A stretch of 64,000 nt of DNA from Hyphomicrobiaceae bacterium (GCA_016793635.1 JAEUMD010000011.1:1-64000); one strand, 5' to 3'. Positions 9,139 to 18,116 are shown, counted from the first letter of the stretch. Made by a program: numbers and translations. Notes: generated from the sequence alone by a model not told the origin.

Positions 9139-9459
9139 ATGTGTGCAGAGCGCCGTCGCGCCCGCAAAGGGCGACCGCGACAGCCGGTCCCCGAGACACT
9201 TCCCGACGATCTTTTCGACTATGCCGACGAACCTACGCCGGACGGCCGGGAGCGCCGCAGGTCGCCGCTTCGCATCGTCGATGTGGTGTCGTTGCCTGTC
9301 TTCGACGACTGGCCCGAGAAGGTGCCGATCACCGAGGAAGAACTGCAAATCTTCGAGCGGTATTTCGGTGACGTGCTCGACCGACTGTTCGGCCCAATCG
9401 ACGATCCTGGCAATCAGGACTTGCAACGGTTATCCTCCGATGATAACACTAAGCCATGA
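9139..9459 (+). CDS. Hypothetical acidic protein, first gene of the recombinase operon
   Basis: A 106-residue protein that I do not recognise. The basic N-terminus (CAERRRARKGRPRQP) is followed by an acidic segment (DDLFDYADE) and a conserved-looking core with FDDWPEKVPITEEELQIFERYF. There is no signal peptide, membrane segment or metal motif. It starts after a near-consensus AAGGAGG site and its stop overlaps the next gene by ATGA. It therefore heads a coupled operon with the toxin-antitoxin-like pair and the recombinase. A regulatory or antitoxin-accessory role is only a guess from context. Confidence 0.7.
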   Translation: MCAERRRARKGRPRQPVPETLPDDLFDYADEPTPDGRERRRSPLRIVDVVSLPVFDDWPEKVPITEEELQIFERYFGDVLDRLFGPIDDPGNQDLQRLSSDDNTKP

Positions 9460-9809
9460 GCGAGGATCGTGACCCGAGCCTCGACACGCTTCTGGACCTC
9501 GACGGACAGGTGCTCGTTGTCGATCCCGAGGGCGGCCATTGGGTGAAGTTCGTCGTCACCAGCGTTCCGGCCTCGCCGGAAAAGCCGCACGGCCTCGATT
9601 ATTCGCTCACGCTTCACGGGCCTTCGGGCGAACGGTTGGTCGGATTCGATAACGCCCATCCGGTCGGCCGAGGAAGGCGGGGCGAGCCGATGGACCACCG
9701 GCATCGCCTCCAGACCGTGAAGCCCTACGCCTACGAGGATGCGGCCACGCTGCTGGCCGACTTCTGGCAGGCGGCGGACGCGGTGTTGAAGGAACGAGGC
9801 GTAACATGA
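9456..9809 (+). CDS. TumE-like toxin, DUF6516 family
   Basis: A 117-residue protein matching the DUF6516/TumE toxin layout: a beta-rich N-terminus (VLVVDPEGGHWVKFVV), then YSLTLHGPSGERLVGFDN, DHRHRLQ and a final LLADFWQAAD helix. The VG-DN and DHRH residues are the characteristic signature. TumE is the toxin partner of TumA in type II-like pairs; its mechanism here is not visible. The next gene encodes the matching HTH partner and overlaps by 4 nt, in the toxin-first order usual for this family. The family call is by remembered motif pattern, not by a search. Confidence 0.78.
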   Translation: MSEDRDPSLDTLLDLDGQVLVVDPEGGHWVKFVVTSVPASPEKPHGLDYSLTLHGPSGERLVGFDNAHPVGRGRRGEPMDHRHRLQTVKPYAYEDAATLLADFWQAADAVLKERGVT

Positions 9810-10195
9810 CCACATTGAAAGTCGGGATTGCCGACTACGACGAGATGAAGGCGCGCACCATGCGGATCGCCAAAGGCGAGGAAAAGCCCGCACCCGACGA
9901 TCCGAAGGTGTGGTTCACATCCATGGAATCCTTCGCGCAGCTCCTTTCGAGCGGGAACCGCGAGTTGCTGCGCGTCATCGACGAGCAGTCACCCGGTTCG
10001 CTGGAGGAACTGTCGCGGATCACGGGACGGGCGAAGCCTAACCTGTCCCGAACCCTCAAGAAGATGGCGAGCTACGGCCTGATCCGTATGGACCCCGGCG
10101 AGGGCCAGAAGCTCGTCCCTAAGGTGCTGCATGACCGCGTGGAGCTGGAATTGCCGCTGATAGAACGTCGCACGGCGGAAGGAGTCCGGTCATGA
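9806..10195 (+). CDS. HVO_A0114/TumA-like HTH DNA-binding protein (putative antitoxin)
   Basis: A 129-residue winged-helix protein. Residues 40-60 (FTSMESFAQLLSSGNRELLR) and the HTH at about residues 65-95 (SLEELSRITGRAKPNLSRTLKKMASYGLI) match the HVO_A0114 family found beside DUF6516 toxins. Such proteins normally neutralise the toxin and repress their own operon. It overlaps the toxin gene upstream and the recombinase gene downstream by ATGA, so it may also set recombinase expression. Confidence 0.8.
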   Translation: MTTLKVGIADYDEMKARTMRIAKGEEKPAPDDPKVWFTSMESFAQLLSSGNRELLRVIDEQSPGSLEELSRITGRAKPNLSRTLKKMASYGLIRMDPGEGQKLVPKVLHDRVELELPLIERRTAEGVRS

Positions 10196-11847
10196 ATATG
10201 CAAAGTCCCCATGTTGCGCTGCGCGCCGCGCTCTACCTGCGCGTTTCCACCACGCGGCAGGCCGAGCATGACGTGTCGATCCCCGACCAGCGCAAGCAGG
10301 GCGAGGCTTATTGTGTCTCGCGCGGCTACCAGCTTGTCGAAACCTTCGTGGAAGCCGGCGCTTCGGCCACCAATGACCGCCGCCCCGAGTTCCAACGGAT
10401 GATCGAGGCCGGCACGTCCAAGCCCGCGCCCTTCGATGTCGTCGTGGTCCATTCGTTCAGCCGGTTCTTCCGCGATCACTTCGAGCTGGAGTTCAACGTC
10501 AGGAAGCTCGCCAAGAACGGCGTCAAGCTGGTGTCCATCACGCAGGAGATGGGCGACGACCCCATGCACGTCATGATGCGGCAGATCATGGCGCTGTTCG
10601 ACGAATACCAGTCGAAGGAGAACGGCAAGCACGTCATGCGCGCCTTGAAGGAGAACGCCCGGCAAGGCTTCTGGAACGGCTCCCTGCCGCCCATCGGCTA
10701 CCGTGTCGTCGATGCCGAGCAGCGCGGCGCGAAGATGAAGAAGAAGCTGGAGATCGACCCGCTCCATGCCGACACCGTGCGGCTGATTTTCCGCCTTGCA
10801 TCGGAAGGCGACGGCACGTCCGGCCCCATGGGCGTCAAGAACATCGTCAATCACCTGAACAAGCACCGCATGTTTACCCGCAACGGCGGGCGTTGGGGCA
10901 TCGGCCAGCTTCACCGTGTCCTGACCCGGCGCACCTATATCGGCGAGCATCGCTTCAATCGCCGCTCCAATAAGGGCGTGGTGAAGCCGGAGGAGGAAAT
11001 CGTCACCGTCGCCGTGCCGCCGCTGATCGACCTTGAGATATTCGAGGCCGTGCAGAATCGCTTGAAGGTCAACAATCCGAAGGTGACGCCGCCGCGCGTC
11101 GTCAGCGGCCCGAACCTGCTGACCGGCATCTGCCATTGCGGCAATTGCGGAGGCGCAATGACGCTGCGCACCGGCAAGAACGGCCGGTATCGCTACTATG
11201 CTTGCTCGATTCGGGCACGGCAGGGCGACACAGGCTGCAAGGGCCGCGCGATCCCGATGGATAAGCTCGACCGCATGGTGGTGACGCATATCGAGGAAAG
11301 GCTTCTCGACCCCGAGCGGATCGAAGACGTTCTCGCCTCGCTTCTGGATCGCCGGCAGGAAGGCGTCGAGCGGCGCAGCCAGCATATTGCCGAGTTGAAC
11401 CATCGCGCGGCCGAGGCCGACAACCGCCTCAAGCGCCTCTACGATGCCATTGAAGCCGGTTCGCTCGACCCGGCCGAGTCTTCCCTTGGCGAGCGCATCG
11501 CGGGCCTCACGGCGCTTCGGGATCAGGCGCGGGCCGATGCCACGCGGATCGAAGCCATGCTCGCAAGCTCTACCCACCAGCGCCTCACCGGGGCAGCCGT
11601 GCGGGAACTGGCGAGCGAAGCACGCACCCGACTGCGGCTTGGAAAGGGCGGCTATCGGCGGGAACACGTCCGGGCCTTCGCCCAACACGTCGAGGTCGCA
11701 GACGACGCGATCTACATCAAAGGAAGCAAAAACGTCCTGTTGAGGACGCTGGTAGCCGCCAAGGGAGGGAAATCGGCGGGAATCGGCGTTCCCGGTTTTG
11801 TTCCGAAGTGGCGGATGGGGTGGGATTCGAACCCACGGTGGGCGTGA
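10192..11847 (+). CDS. Large serine recombinase (site-specific integrase/excisionase)
   Basis: A 551-residue recombinase. The N-terminal resolvase domain has the catalytic serine at about residue 19 in YLRVST and conserved arginines in DRRPEFQRMI and SFSRFFRD. A recombinase domain with GYRVV and GVKNIVNHLN follows at about 160-280. A zinc ribbon with a CHCGNC pair and later cysteines in YYACSIRARQGDTGC lies at about 315-350. A C-terminal coiled coil spans about 390-460. This is the architecture of large serine integrases. The last 12 residues (WRMGWDSNPRWA) and stop are encoded by the complement of the tRNA-Ser gene. It probably catalyses integration and excision of the element, inferred from position. 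Confidence 0.9.
   Translation: MNMQSPHVALRAALYLRVSTTRQAEHDVSIPDQRKQGEAYCVSRGYQLVETFVEAGASATNDRRPEFQRMIEAGTSKPAPFDVVVVHSFSRFFRDHFELEFNVRKLAKNGVKLVSITQEMGDDPMHVMMRQIMALFDEYQSKENGKHVMRALKENARQGFWNGSLPPIGYRVVDAEQRGAKMKKKLEIDPLHADTVRLIFRLASEGDGTSGPMGVKNIVNHLNKHRMFTRNGGRWGIGQLHRVLTRRTYIGEHRFNRRSNKGVVKPEEEIVTVAVPPLIDLEIFEAVQNRLKVNNPKVTPPRVVSGPNLLTGICHCGNCGGAMTLRTGKNGRYRYYACSIRARQGDTGCKGRAIPMDKLDRMVVTHIEERLLDPERIEDVLASLLDRRQEGVERRSQHIAELNHRAAEADNRLKRLYDAIEAGSLDPAESSLGERIAGLTALRDQARADATRIEAMLASSTHQRLTGAAVRELASEARTRLRLGKGGYRREHVRAFAQHVEVADDAIYIKGSKNVLLRTLVAAKGGKSAGIGVPGFVPKWRMGWDSNPRWA
11809..11847. other. Candidate attachment site region (att) at the tRNA-Ser 3' end
   Basis: The recombinase reading frame runs 39 nt into the tRNA gene and stops there, so the element border lies at or within the 3' part of the tRNA. 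The exact crossover core cannot be placed without the other end of the element, which is outside the window. A direct repeat of this stretch at the left border would define it. Confidence 0.5.
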
Positions 11848-11898
11848 ACCCACGGCGGTTTTCAAGACCGCTGCCTTAAACCACTCGGCCACCCATCC
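11809..11898 (-). tRNA. tRNA-Ser (anticodon UGA)
   Basis: The minus strand reads GGATGGGTGGCCGAGTGG at the 5' end (position 11898). It has the anticodon loop CTTGAAA (anticodon TGA), a long variable arm as in class II tRNAs, the T loop GGTTCGAATCC, the acceptor strand CCCATCC, discriminator G and an encoded CCA at 11811-11809. Length is 90 nt with CCA. The gene is intact, with its 3' end facing the mobile element. It is therefore the likely integration target, rebuilt by the element's attachment core. Confidence 0.95.
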
Positions 11899-12174
11899 TT
11901 AGCACCTGCGGTGATCTTGCCGGCCAGCATCGCCGGCAAGCCGCGCCCAATTCGACCGCAGGGAGATCGATCGACTGCGGACGATGGTACGCCAGCCCGC
12001 AGCCGGCCATGCGGCAATGCTCTACAGAGTTTCCCACAGCCGCTCAAGCGCAGGGCGCTTTACGCCACGTCAAGTGCGGTCCGCCATGCTACAGCGCGAT
12101 TGCCATGCTTCCACCACATGGAGCACGGATCAGTCGACGCGGCTCCGTACCATACGGGGCGCCAAGGAAGGTTG

Positions 12175-12954
12175 ATGCAACTCGAGCGAATGAAGATTGG
12201 TGACGGCGAGGGCCGCGCTGTCAGCGACGGGCGGGCGATGCGGGAACCGCTCTGGCCGGCTCGCGCTCGTGCGCTGCTGGCGGCATCGGCACTGCTTCCG
12301 CTCGCGCTCATCGCAGGGTGCGCTCAAAACGAACAAAAGCCGCCGGTGGCGGGAGCATGGAGCACGAGCTCCAGCTACGCCTTCCCGCCGTCGGTGGTTC
12401 AGGTGCCTGCAAGCCCGCGCATCGTCGAGATCAACCAGCCTGTACCGAAGGGCGGTGGCGCGTTCAAGATCGGCAAGCCCTACAGCGTCGCCGGGCGCTG
12501 GTACTTCCCACGCGAGGAGCCAGGCTATGATCACTCCGGCTCCGCATCCTGGTATGGCGACGATTTCCATGGCCGTAAGACGGCGAATGGCGAATTGTTC
12601 GACAAGCACGCGCTGACGGCCGCGCATCCGACGCTCCCGCTGCCAAGCTATGTCTGGGTGACGAACGTCGACAACAACCGGACGGTTCTCGTTCGGGTCA
12701 ACGATCGCGGCCCCTATGTTGGCGGCCGGATCATCGATCTGTCGCATGCCGTCGCTCACCACCTGGACTTCGAGCACAAGGGTGTCGCGAACGTGCGGGT
12801 GCGCTACGCGGGGCGGGCGCCTCTCGATGGCAGCACTCACCGCGAGCAACAGCACCTAGCCACGCAAGCGTGGTACTCGGGGCGGTCGCGCTACGCTGCA
12901 GATACCGGTAGTGGCGGGCCCGCCGCTGGGTACGGCTTCACGGGGCGCCGCTGA
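12175..12954 (+). CDS. rlpA: RlpA-like septal lytic transglycosylase (lipoprotein)
   Basis: A 259-residue lipoprotein with a lipobox LIAGC at about residues 44-48 and a double-psi beta-barrel RlpA domain at about residues 120-225. That domain has SASWYGDDFHGRKTANGE, LTAAHPTLPLPS and VRVNDRGPYVGGRIIDLS. RlpA enzymes cleave naked glycan strands at the division septum. This protein is short and lacks a C-terminal SPOR domain, which usually targets RlpA to the septum. The ATG at 12175 follows a GGAAGG site; the ATG at 12238 is an alternative that gives a more normal signal length. It is the first core gene beyond the tRNA. Confidence 0.88.
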   Translation: MQLERMKIGDGEGRAVSDGRAMREPLWPARARALLAASALLPLALIAGCAQNEQKPPVAGAWSTSSSYAFPPSVVQVPASPRIVEINQPVPKGGGAFKIGKPYSVAGRWYFPREEPGYDHSGSASWYGDDFHGRKTANGELFDKHALTAAHPTLPLPSYVWVTNVDNNRTVLVRVNDRGPYVGGRIIDLSHAVAHHLDFEHKGVANVRVRYAGRAPLDGSTHREQQHLATQAWYSGRSRYAADTGSGGPAAGYGFTGRR

Positions 12955-13135
12955 GCCTCCTCCCTTGGGGTAGAATCCGGCGAGCCGGCACTCCCGTGCA
13001 ACAGGTCCACCGATGGCATTGCTCCCAGGCTCCGGACATTTCCGGCTTTTGCCCGCTAATTCTCGCGGTTCGCGTTGACACGACTCGTCGCCAGCATCGA
13101 TAGTCGGGTATTAACCATATCAACGGAAGGATCGG

Positions 13136-14347
13136 ATGCGACGCTCGCTCCACGAAGTGCCGTTGTCGTTCGTGGCGACCGTGATGCTCTTTGCGCTCAC
13201 CTTACTGGTCGCTGCGGCCGGCACCGCCACCGCTCAGACGTCCGCGCCCGCTCCCGGGGCAATTTCCACGAAGGCCAAGCACGCCATTTTGATGGACGCG
13301 GTGTCGGGCGCGGTGCTGTTCCAGCACGACGCCGATACACTGGCGCCGCCGGCGAGCATGAGCAAGCTGATGACCCTGGCGGTCGTCTTCCGGGCCCTGA
13401 AGAACGGCACGCTGAAACTCTCCGATCCGATTACGATGTCGGTGAACGCCTGGAGGACGGGCGGCGCGCCATCTGGAACTTCGGCCATGTTCGTGCCGGT
13501 GAACGAAACGGCGACGGTCGAGGAGATGCTGCAGGGCGTCATCGTGCAGTCGGGCAATGACGCTTGCATCGCGATCGCCGAAGCTCTCGGCGGCAGCGAG
13601 CAGAACTTTGCCGCGATGATGGTGGCGGAGGCACGCCGCATTGGTCTTCCCAAGTCCACCTTCGCGAACGCGACTGGGCTCTATCACGCCGATCACCTCA
13701 TGACCGCGCGCGAGCTTGCCATGCTCGCCCGTTACATCATGCACGAGTACCCGGGGCAGTTCGCGATCTTCGGGCAGAAGGAGTTCAACTACCGCAAGCA
13801 CCGCTTCATCAACCGCAATCCGCTGCTCTTTCTCGACATCGGCGCGGACGGCATGAAGACCGGCTTCATCAGTCAAGCGGGCTATGGCATGGTCGGCACG
13901 GCGACCCAGGAGGGGCGGCGGCTCATCGTCGTCGTCAATGGCCTCGAGTCCGCCAACGACCGCCGCGACGAAGCCCGACGCCTGCTGGAATGGGGCTTCC
14001 GCTCGTTCGGCGAGTTCAAGCTGTTCGATCCCGGCGAGGTGGTCGGCGAGGCGCGCGTCTGGGGCGGCAGCCAATTCTACGTTCCTCTGGTCGGCAAGGA
14101 CGGCGTGGCAATCGTCCTGCCGAGGTTCCCGGCGAACCAGAGGCTCTCTGCGGAGATCCGCTACAAGGGTCCGCTCAAGCCGCCGATCCATAAGGGTGAC
14201 GAGGTTGCGCATCTGCGGGTGACGAGTTCGTCGTCGGCGACGAACGAGGTGCCGCTCTACGCGTCGGAGGACGTGGCGGAGGCTGGCATGATGCGGCGCG
14301 GGCTCGATAGCCTGCTGCATCTGGCGCTCTCGTGGGCCAAGCTCTGA
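13136..14347 (+). CDS. dacA: D-alanyl-D-alanine carboxypeptidase (penicillin-binding protein 5/6 family)
   Basis: A 403-residue periplasmic DD-carboxypeptidase that trims the terminal D-Ala of peptidoglycan stem peptides. A signal peptide (about residues 1-33, ending AQT) precedes the transpeptidase-type domain. It has all three active-site motifs: SMSK (S74-K77), SGN (139-141) and KTG (241-243). A PBP5 C-terminal beta domain covers about residues 285-380, and the final LDSLLHLALSW is the amphipathic membrane anchor. A GGAAGG ribosome binding site supports the start. Confidence 0.93.
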   Translation: MRRSLHEVPLSFVATVMLFALTLLVAAAGTATAQTSAPAPGAISTKAKHAILMDAVSGAVLFQHDADTLAPPASMSKLMTLAVVFRALKNGTLKLSDPITMSVNAWRTGGAPSGTSAMFVPVNETATVEEMLQGVIVQSGNDACIAIAEALGGSEQNFAAMMVAEARRIGLPKSTFANATGLYHADHLMTARELAMLARYIMHEYPGQFAIFGQKEFNYRKHRFINRNPLLFLDIGADGMKTGFISQAGYGMVGTATQEGRRLIVVVNGLESANDRRDEARRLLEWGFRSFGEFKLFDPGEVVGEARVWGGSQFYVPLVGKDGVAIVLPRFPANQRLSAEIRYKGPLKPPIHKGDEVAHLRVTSSSSATNEVPLYASEDVAEAGMMRRGLDSLLHLALSWAKL

Positions 14348-14578
14348 GGGGCATCGCCGCGCGGTTCGTCCCGGTTGGTTGATCGGCGAGGCGGTTCTGG
14401 CGCGCATACATGCGATCAGGGGAGCTGCGGGCCATTCCTTCTGATTGGATGGGCCTCTAGACTACGAGATGAGAAAACCTTCCGCGCGTCCGATGAGGGC
14501 GCGAAGTGCTTCCATTTCGACTCATCGCACCCTAGGGATCTTGGCCAAGCACGTCGGAGACCAGGAAATCGCAGACGC

Positions 14579-15265
14579 ATGACCCCGGGCAAGTTCATCA
14601 CTTTCGAAGGCGGAGAGGGCTCTGGCAAGTCCACCCAGGCGCGTCTTCTCGCCGAGCGCCTTCGTGGCCTAGGTCACGATGTCGTTGTGACGCGGGAGCC
14701 GGGCGGTACGCCGTTCGCGGAGCAGGTGCGCCAGCTCCTGCTTGCCCCAGATACGGCGCCACACGGTCCGGTTTCGGAAGCCCTGATGTTCTATGCCGCG
14801 CGCGCCGATCATCTCGAGAAGGTCATCCGGCCGGCGCTTGCGGCGGGGCGCTGGGTTATCTGTGATCGTTTTTCGGATTCGACCGACGTCTATCAGAGCC
14901 ATGCCGGTGGCCTCGACCGGGCCATGTTCGACATGCTGGAGCACGCCATCGTCGCCGCGACACGTCCTAGCCTGACGCTGGTCATCGACATCGATGCGAG
15001 GCTCGGCCAGGAACGGGCGACGGCGCGCCGGGGATCAGCCTCCCGCGGTTCCGACAGCGCGGCTGCCGACGCCTACGAGCGACGCGACATCGTCTATCAC
15101 GAGACGCTCCGGCGCGGGTTCCTGGCGATCGCCGAGGCCGAGCCGCAGCGTTGCCTCGTCATCGATGGCGCCAAGCCCATCGACAATGTGGCTGCCGCGG
15201 TATGGGCCGGTGTGTCGGAGCGTTTCGGCGCCGATACTGGTGCCGCTGCGCCGCGAACGGACTAG
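14579..15265 (+). CDS. tmk: Thymidylate kinase
   Basis: A 228-residue dTMP kinase that makes dTDP for DNA synthesis. The P-loop EGGEGSGKST is at residues 10-19, followed by REPGGTP, the CDRFSDSTDVYQ block and a lid region rich in Arg (ERATARRGSASRG). Length is normal. The in-frame upstream extension to 14375 has no homology, so the ATG at 14579 is chosen. holB begins 10 nt after the stop, as in many alphaproteobacteria. Confidence 0.95.
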   Translation: MTPGKFITFEGGEGSGKSTQARLLAERLRGLGHDVVVTREPGGTPFAEQVRQLLLAPDTAPHGPVSEALMFYAARADHLEKVIRPALAAGRWVICDRFSDSTDVYQSHAGGLDRAMFDMLEHAIVAATRPSLTLVIDIDARLGQERATARRGSASRGSDSAAADAYERRDIVYHETLRRGFLAIAEAEPQRCLVIDGAKPIDNVAAAVWAGVSERFGADTGAAAPRTD

Positions 15266-15275
15266 GTACGCGGTC

Positions 15276-16406
15276 ATGGCCCGAGGCCCCGTCACCCAAG
15301 AGATCGAGGACCTGCCGGAGATCGACCGGCTGGAGGGTTTTCCCCATCCACGCGAAACCACCGAGCTCTACGGTCACGAGGCGGCGGAGACCGAGCTGGC
15401 GACGGCGCTCCGCTCCGGACGCATGCACCATGCCTGGCTGATCGCGGGGCCATCGGGCATCGGCAAGGCGACGTTCGCCTACCGACTCGCCATGCACGCG
15501 CTGGCTTCTCCCGGTGAACGCGACGGCGAGGCTCGCACGCTCGCGGTTGCGCCCGGCGCCATAGCCGCGCGGCAGGTGCGCGCGCAGTCGCATCCGGGAC
15601 TTCTGGTTGTGCGGCGTGGATACAACCTGAAAGACAAGCGATTTCCCGCCTCGATCAGCGTCGAGGAAGTGCGCCGGCTGAGATCATTCCTCGGTCATCG
15701 CGGGGCGCTGGGCGCATGGCGCGTGGTGATCGTCGACAGCGGCGACGAGTTGAACATCAACGCCGCGAACGCGTTGCTGAAGTCGCTCGAGGAACCGCCG
15801 CCGCAAACGATGTTCCTGATCGTCTCGGCAGAGCCGGGGCGGCTTCTCCCGACGATCCGCTCGCGTTGCCGGCGTCTCGATCTGGCGCCGCTCGAGGAGG
15901 ACGATCTGAGCAAGGCCATGCGCCAGGCGCTGATGGCGGCGGGGCGGGACATGCCGGATGCGGCCGCGGCCGGAACGTTGCTTCGACTCGCCGAGGGCAG
16001 CGTGCGCCGCGCCCTCAATCTCGAGAGCGAAGGCGGGATCGCGCTTTACAACGACGTCTTCCAGATCGTCGCCGGCCTGCCGGAGGTGCGGTGGGGAGCA
16101 ATTCACACTCTTGCCGACACGATGTCGGCGGTGGCGGCCGAGGCGCGCTTCGAACTGTTTTTCGAGCTGTTGCTCGAGCTTCTGGCGCGTCTCGTCAGGG
16201 CCGCGGCCACGGGGGCGGGTGAAGCGCGGGAGCTACAACTCGCCGAGCGCCTCGCGCGCACCGGGGAGGCAGAGGGGCGGCTTGCCTCCCTGGCGGTCTT
16301 GTGGGAAACAGTGGCCCGCGAGAAGGCGGAGACCGTCGCGCTCAATCTCGACCGGAAGACGCTGATCCTTCGAACCGTTTCCCGTCTCGAGACGACGACC
16401 CGCTGA
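15276..16406 (+). CDS. holB: DNA polymerase III subunit delta'
   Basis: A 376-residue clamp-loader subunit. The AAA+ domain has HHAWLIAGPSGIGKATFAYRLA (P-loop region at about residues 50-70), SVEEVRRLRSFL and a NAANALLKSLEEPP sensor region, then TIRSRCRRLDL. This is the standard DnaX/HolB core. The P-loop Ser/Thr after Lys is replaced by Ala, in line with delta' being a poor ATPase. Four zinc cysteines seen in some delta' proteins are not evident. The gene follows tmk closely. Confidence 0.92.
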   Translation: MARGPVTQEIEDLPEIDRLEGFPHPRETTELYGHEAAETELATALRSGRMHHAWLIAGPSGIGKATFAYRLAMHALASPGERDGEARTLAVAPGAIAARQVRAQSHPGLLVVRRGYNLKDKRFPASISVEEVRRLRSFLGHRGALGAWRVVIVDSGDELNINAANALLKSLEEPPPQTMFLIVSAEPGRLLPTIRSRCRRLDLAPLEEDDLSKAMRQALMAAGRDMPDAAAAGTLLRLAEGSVRRALNLESEGGIALYNDVFQIVAGLPEVRWGAIHTLADTMSAVAAEARFELFFELLLELLARLVRAAATGAGEARELQLAERLARTGEAEGRLASLAVLWETVAREKAETVALNLDRKTLILRTVSRLETTTR

Positions 16407-16451
16407 GGCGGCGCCGTGTGTGCGGCCGCCGAAAGCGAGGGAGACGAGACC

Positions 16452-18116
16452 ATGAGCGACGTCCAACGGTTCTACATCACCACGGCCATCTCGTATCCGA
16501 ACGGCGTGCCTCACATCGGCCATGCCTACGAGGCGATCGCGACGGATGCAATCGCGCGCTTCGAGCGGCTCGACGGCAAATCCGTGCTGTTTCTCACTGG
16601 CACCGACGAGCACGGGCTCAAGATGAAGCAGACGGCGGTGAAGGAGGGGCTGACGCCCCGTGACCTCGCCGACCGCAACTCCGCGCGCTTCCGCGAGATG
16701 GCGGCGAGCCTCAATCTCTCCAACGACGACTTCATCCGCACGACGGAGCCCCGCCACTATGCCGCCTGCCAGGAGCTGTGGCGGCGCATGGAGGCAGCGG
16801 GCGACATCTACCTGAAGAAGTACGGCGGCTGGTATTCGGTGCGCGACGAGGTCTACTACAAGGAGAGCGAGACCGAGGTCCGCGACGGGCAGCGCTACGC
16901 GACGCCGACCGGAACGGAGGTCGCCTGGGCCGAGGAGGAGACGTTCTTCTTTCGCCTCTCCAAATATCAGGACGCGCTGCTCGCGCACTACGAGGCGAAC
17001 CCGGACTTCATATTGCCGCCCGAGCGGCGCAACGAGGTGACGAGCTTCGTGCGCTCGGGCCTCGAGGATCTGTCGATTTCGCGGACGACGCTCGACTGGG
17101 GCATCCCGGTTCCGGATCATCCCGGCCACGTCATGTACGTTTGGGTCGACGCGCTCAACAACTACGTGACGGCCACCGGCCTGCTTGGCGGCGGCGGCGA
17201 CGAGCGGCGCGAATTCTGGCCGGCCGACGTGCACGTCATCGGCAAGGACATCGTACGGTTCCACGCCATCTACTGGCCGGCGTTCCTGATGAGCGCGGGG
17301 CTCGCCTTGCCGAAGCGCGTGTTCGGTCACGGCTTCCTGTTCAACAAAGGCGAGAAGATGTCGAAGTCGGTCGGCAACGTGGTCGATCCCTTCGCGCTCG
17401 TCACGCACTACGGTGTCGATCAGGTTCGCTACTACTTCATGCGCGAAGTCGTGTTCGGGGCCGACGGCAGCTACTCGCCGGAGACGATTGCCACGCGCAT
17501 CAACGCCGATCTCGCCAACGGCATCGGCAATCTCGCGCAGCGCTCGCTGTCGATGATCGCGAAGGGCTTCGCCGGGGTCGTGCCGACGCCCGAAGCCTTC
17601 AGCGAAACCGACACCGCGCTGCTGGCGAAGGCCGACGCGCTCTATGCAACCTGTCGCGAGGCGATGGACCGGCAGGCGATCAAATCCTGGCTCGACGCGG
17701 TGTGGGACGTCGTGGCGGAGGGCGACCGCTACTTCGCCAACGAAAAGCCGTTCGACAAATCGCTGACGCCGGAGCGCAAGGGCACCATCCTTTACGTTGC
17801 GGCCGAGGTGGTGCGCCAGCTTGCGATCCTGGTGCAGCCGGCGATGCCGGCTTCGGCGGCGAAGCTGCTCGGGCTGCTCGGCCAGGAGGAAGGCGCGGCA
17901 CGCTCCTTCGCGGCGCTCGGCGCGGCGGGACGGCTGAAGCCCGGAACGCCGTTGCCCGAGCCACAGGGCGTGTTCCCGCGCTATGTCGATCCGGCGGCTG
18001 AGGCGCAGAAGAGTGGCAGCCAGTCGGCCGAAGCGCAGGCGGCGGCGAAAGCGGCCAAACAGGCGAAGAAGCAGGCCAACCGTGACAAGAGCAAGGGTGA
18101 CGACAGTCCGGGGTGA
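16452..18116 (+). CDS. metG: Methionyl-tRNA synthetase
   Basis: A 554-residue class I synthetase charging tRNA-Met. The HIGH motif HIGH is at residues 21-24 and KMSKS at 302-306 ([10 protein letters not shown]), with TGTDEHG following HIGH as expected. The length of about 550 and the lack of an appended tRNA-binding domain match the short alphaproteobacterial form. The C-terminus is a Lys/Ala/Gln-rich tail (about residues 515-554). The ATG at 16452 follows GAGGGAGACGAG; an in-frame GTG at 16416 is less likely. Confidence 0.95.
   Translation: MSDVQRFYITTAISYPNGVPHIGHAYEAIATDAIARFERLDGKSVLFLTGTDEHGLKMKQTAVKEGLTPRDLADRNSARFREMAASLNLSNDDFIRTTEPRHYAACQELWRRMEAAGDIYLKKYGGWYSVRDEVYYKESETEVRDGQRYATPTGTEVAWAEEETFFFRLSKYQDALLAHYEANPDFILPPERRNEVTSFVRSGLEDLSISRTTLDWGIPVPDHPGHVMYVWVDALNNYVTATGLLGGGGDERREFWPADVHVIGKDIVRFHAIYWPAFLMSAGLALPKRVFGHGFLFNKGEKMSKSVGNVVDPFALVTHYGVDQVRYYFMREVVFGADGSYSPETIATRINADLANGIGNLAQRSLSMIAKGFAGVVPTPEAFSETDTALLAKADALYATCREAMDRQAIKSWLDAVWDVVAEGDRYFANEKPFDKSLTPERKGTILYVAAEVVRQLAILVQPAMPASAAKLLGLLGQEEGAARSFAALGAAGRLKPGTPLPEPQGVFPRYVDPAAEAQKSGSQSAEAQAAAKAAKQAKKQANRDKSKGDDSPG

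Larger units (their letters stand above)
1..11847 (+). mobile_element. Right end of an integrative conjugative element (partial)
   Basis: This stretch holds a Trb-type mating-pair-formation operon, a toxin-antitoxin-like pair and a large serine recombinase, and it stops exactly at a tRNA-Ser gene. To the right lie core genes in the conserved order rlpA, dacA, tmk. A recombinase next to the 3' end of an intact tRNA gene is the classic layout of an integrated element. The left boundary, relaxase, coupling protein, replication and cargo genes are not in the window. That the whole stretch is one element is inferred from continuity of genes. Base composition is as GC-rich as the flanking core, so composition does not mark the border. 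Confidence 0.8.

Noticed and set aside
9456-10195. The pair as a RelE/HigB-type toxin-antitoxin
   Set aside because: The VG-DN and DHRH residues and the toxin-first order fit DUF6516/TumE with an HVO_A0114-type partner better.
10072-11892. A 606-codon minus-strand frame opposite the recombinase
   Set aside because: It starts inside the tRNA-Ser gene and mirrors the recombinase; no recognisable domain.
16778-18001. A 407-codon open frame inside metG
   Set aside because: It is an Arg/Ala-rich shadow in another frame of a confident metG; no domain features.
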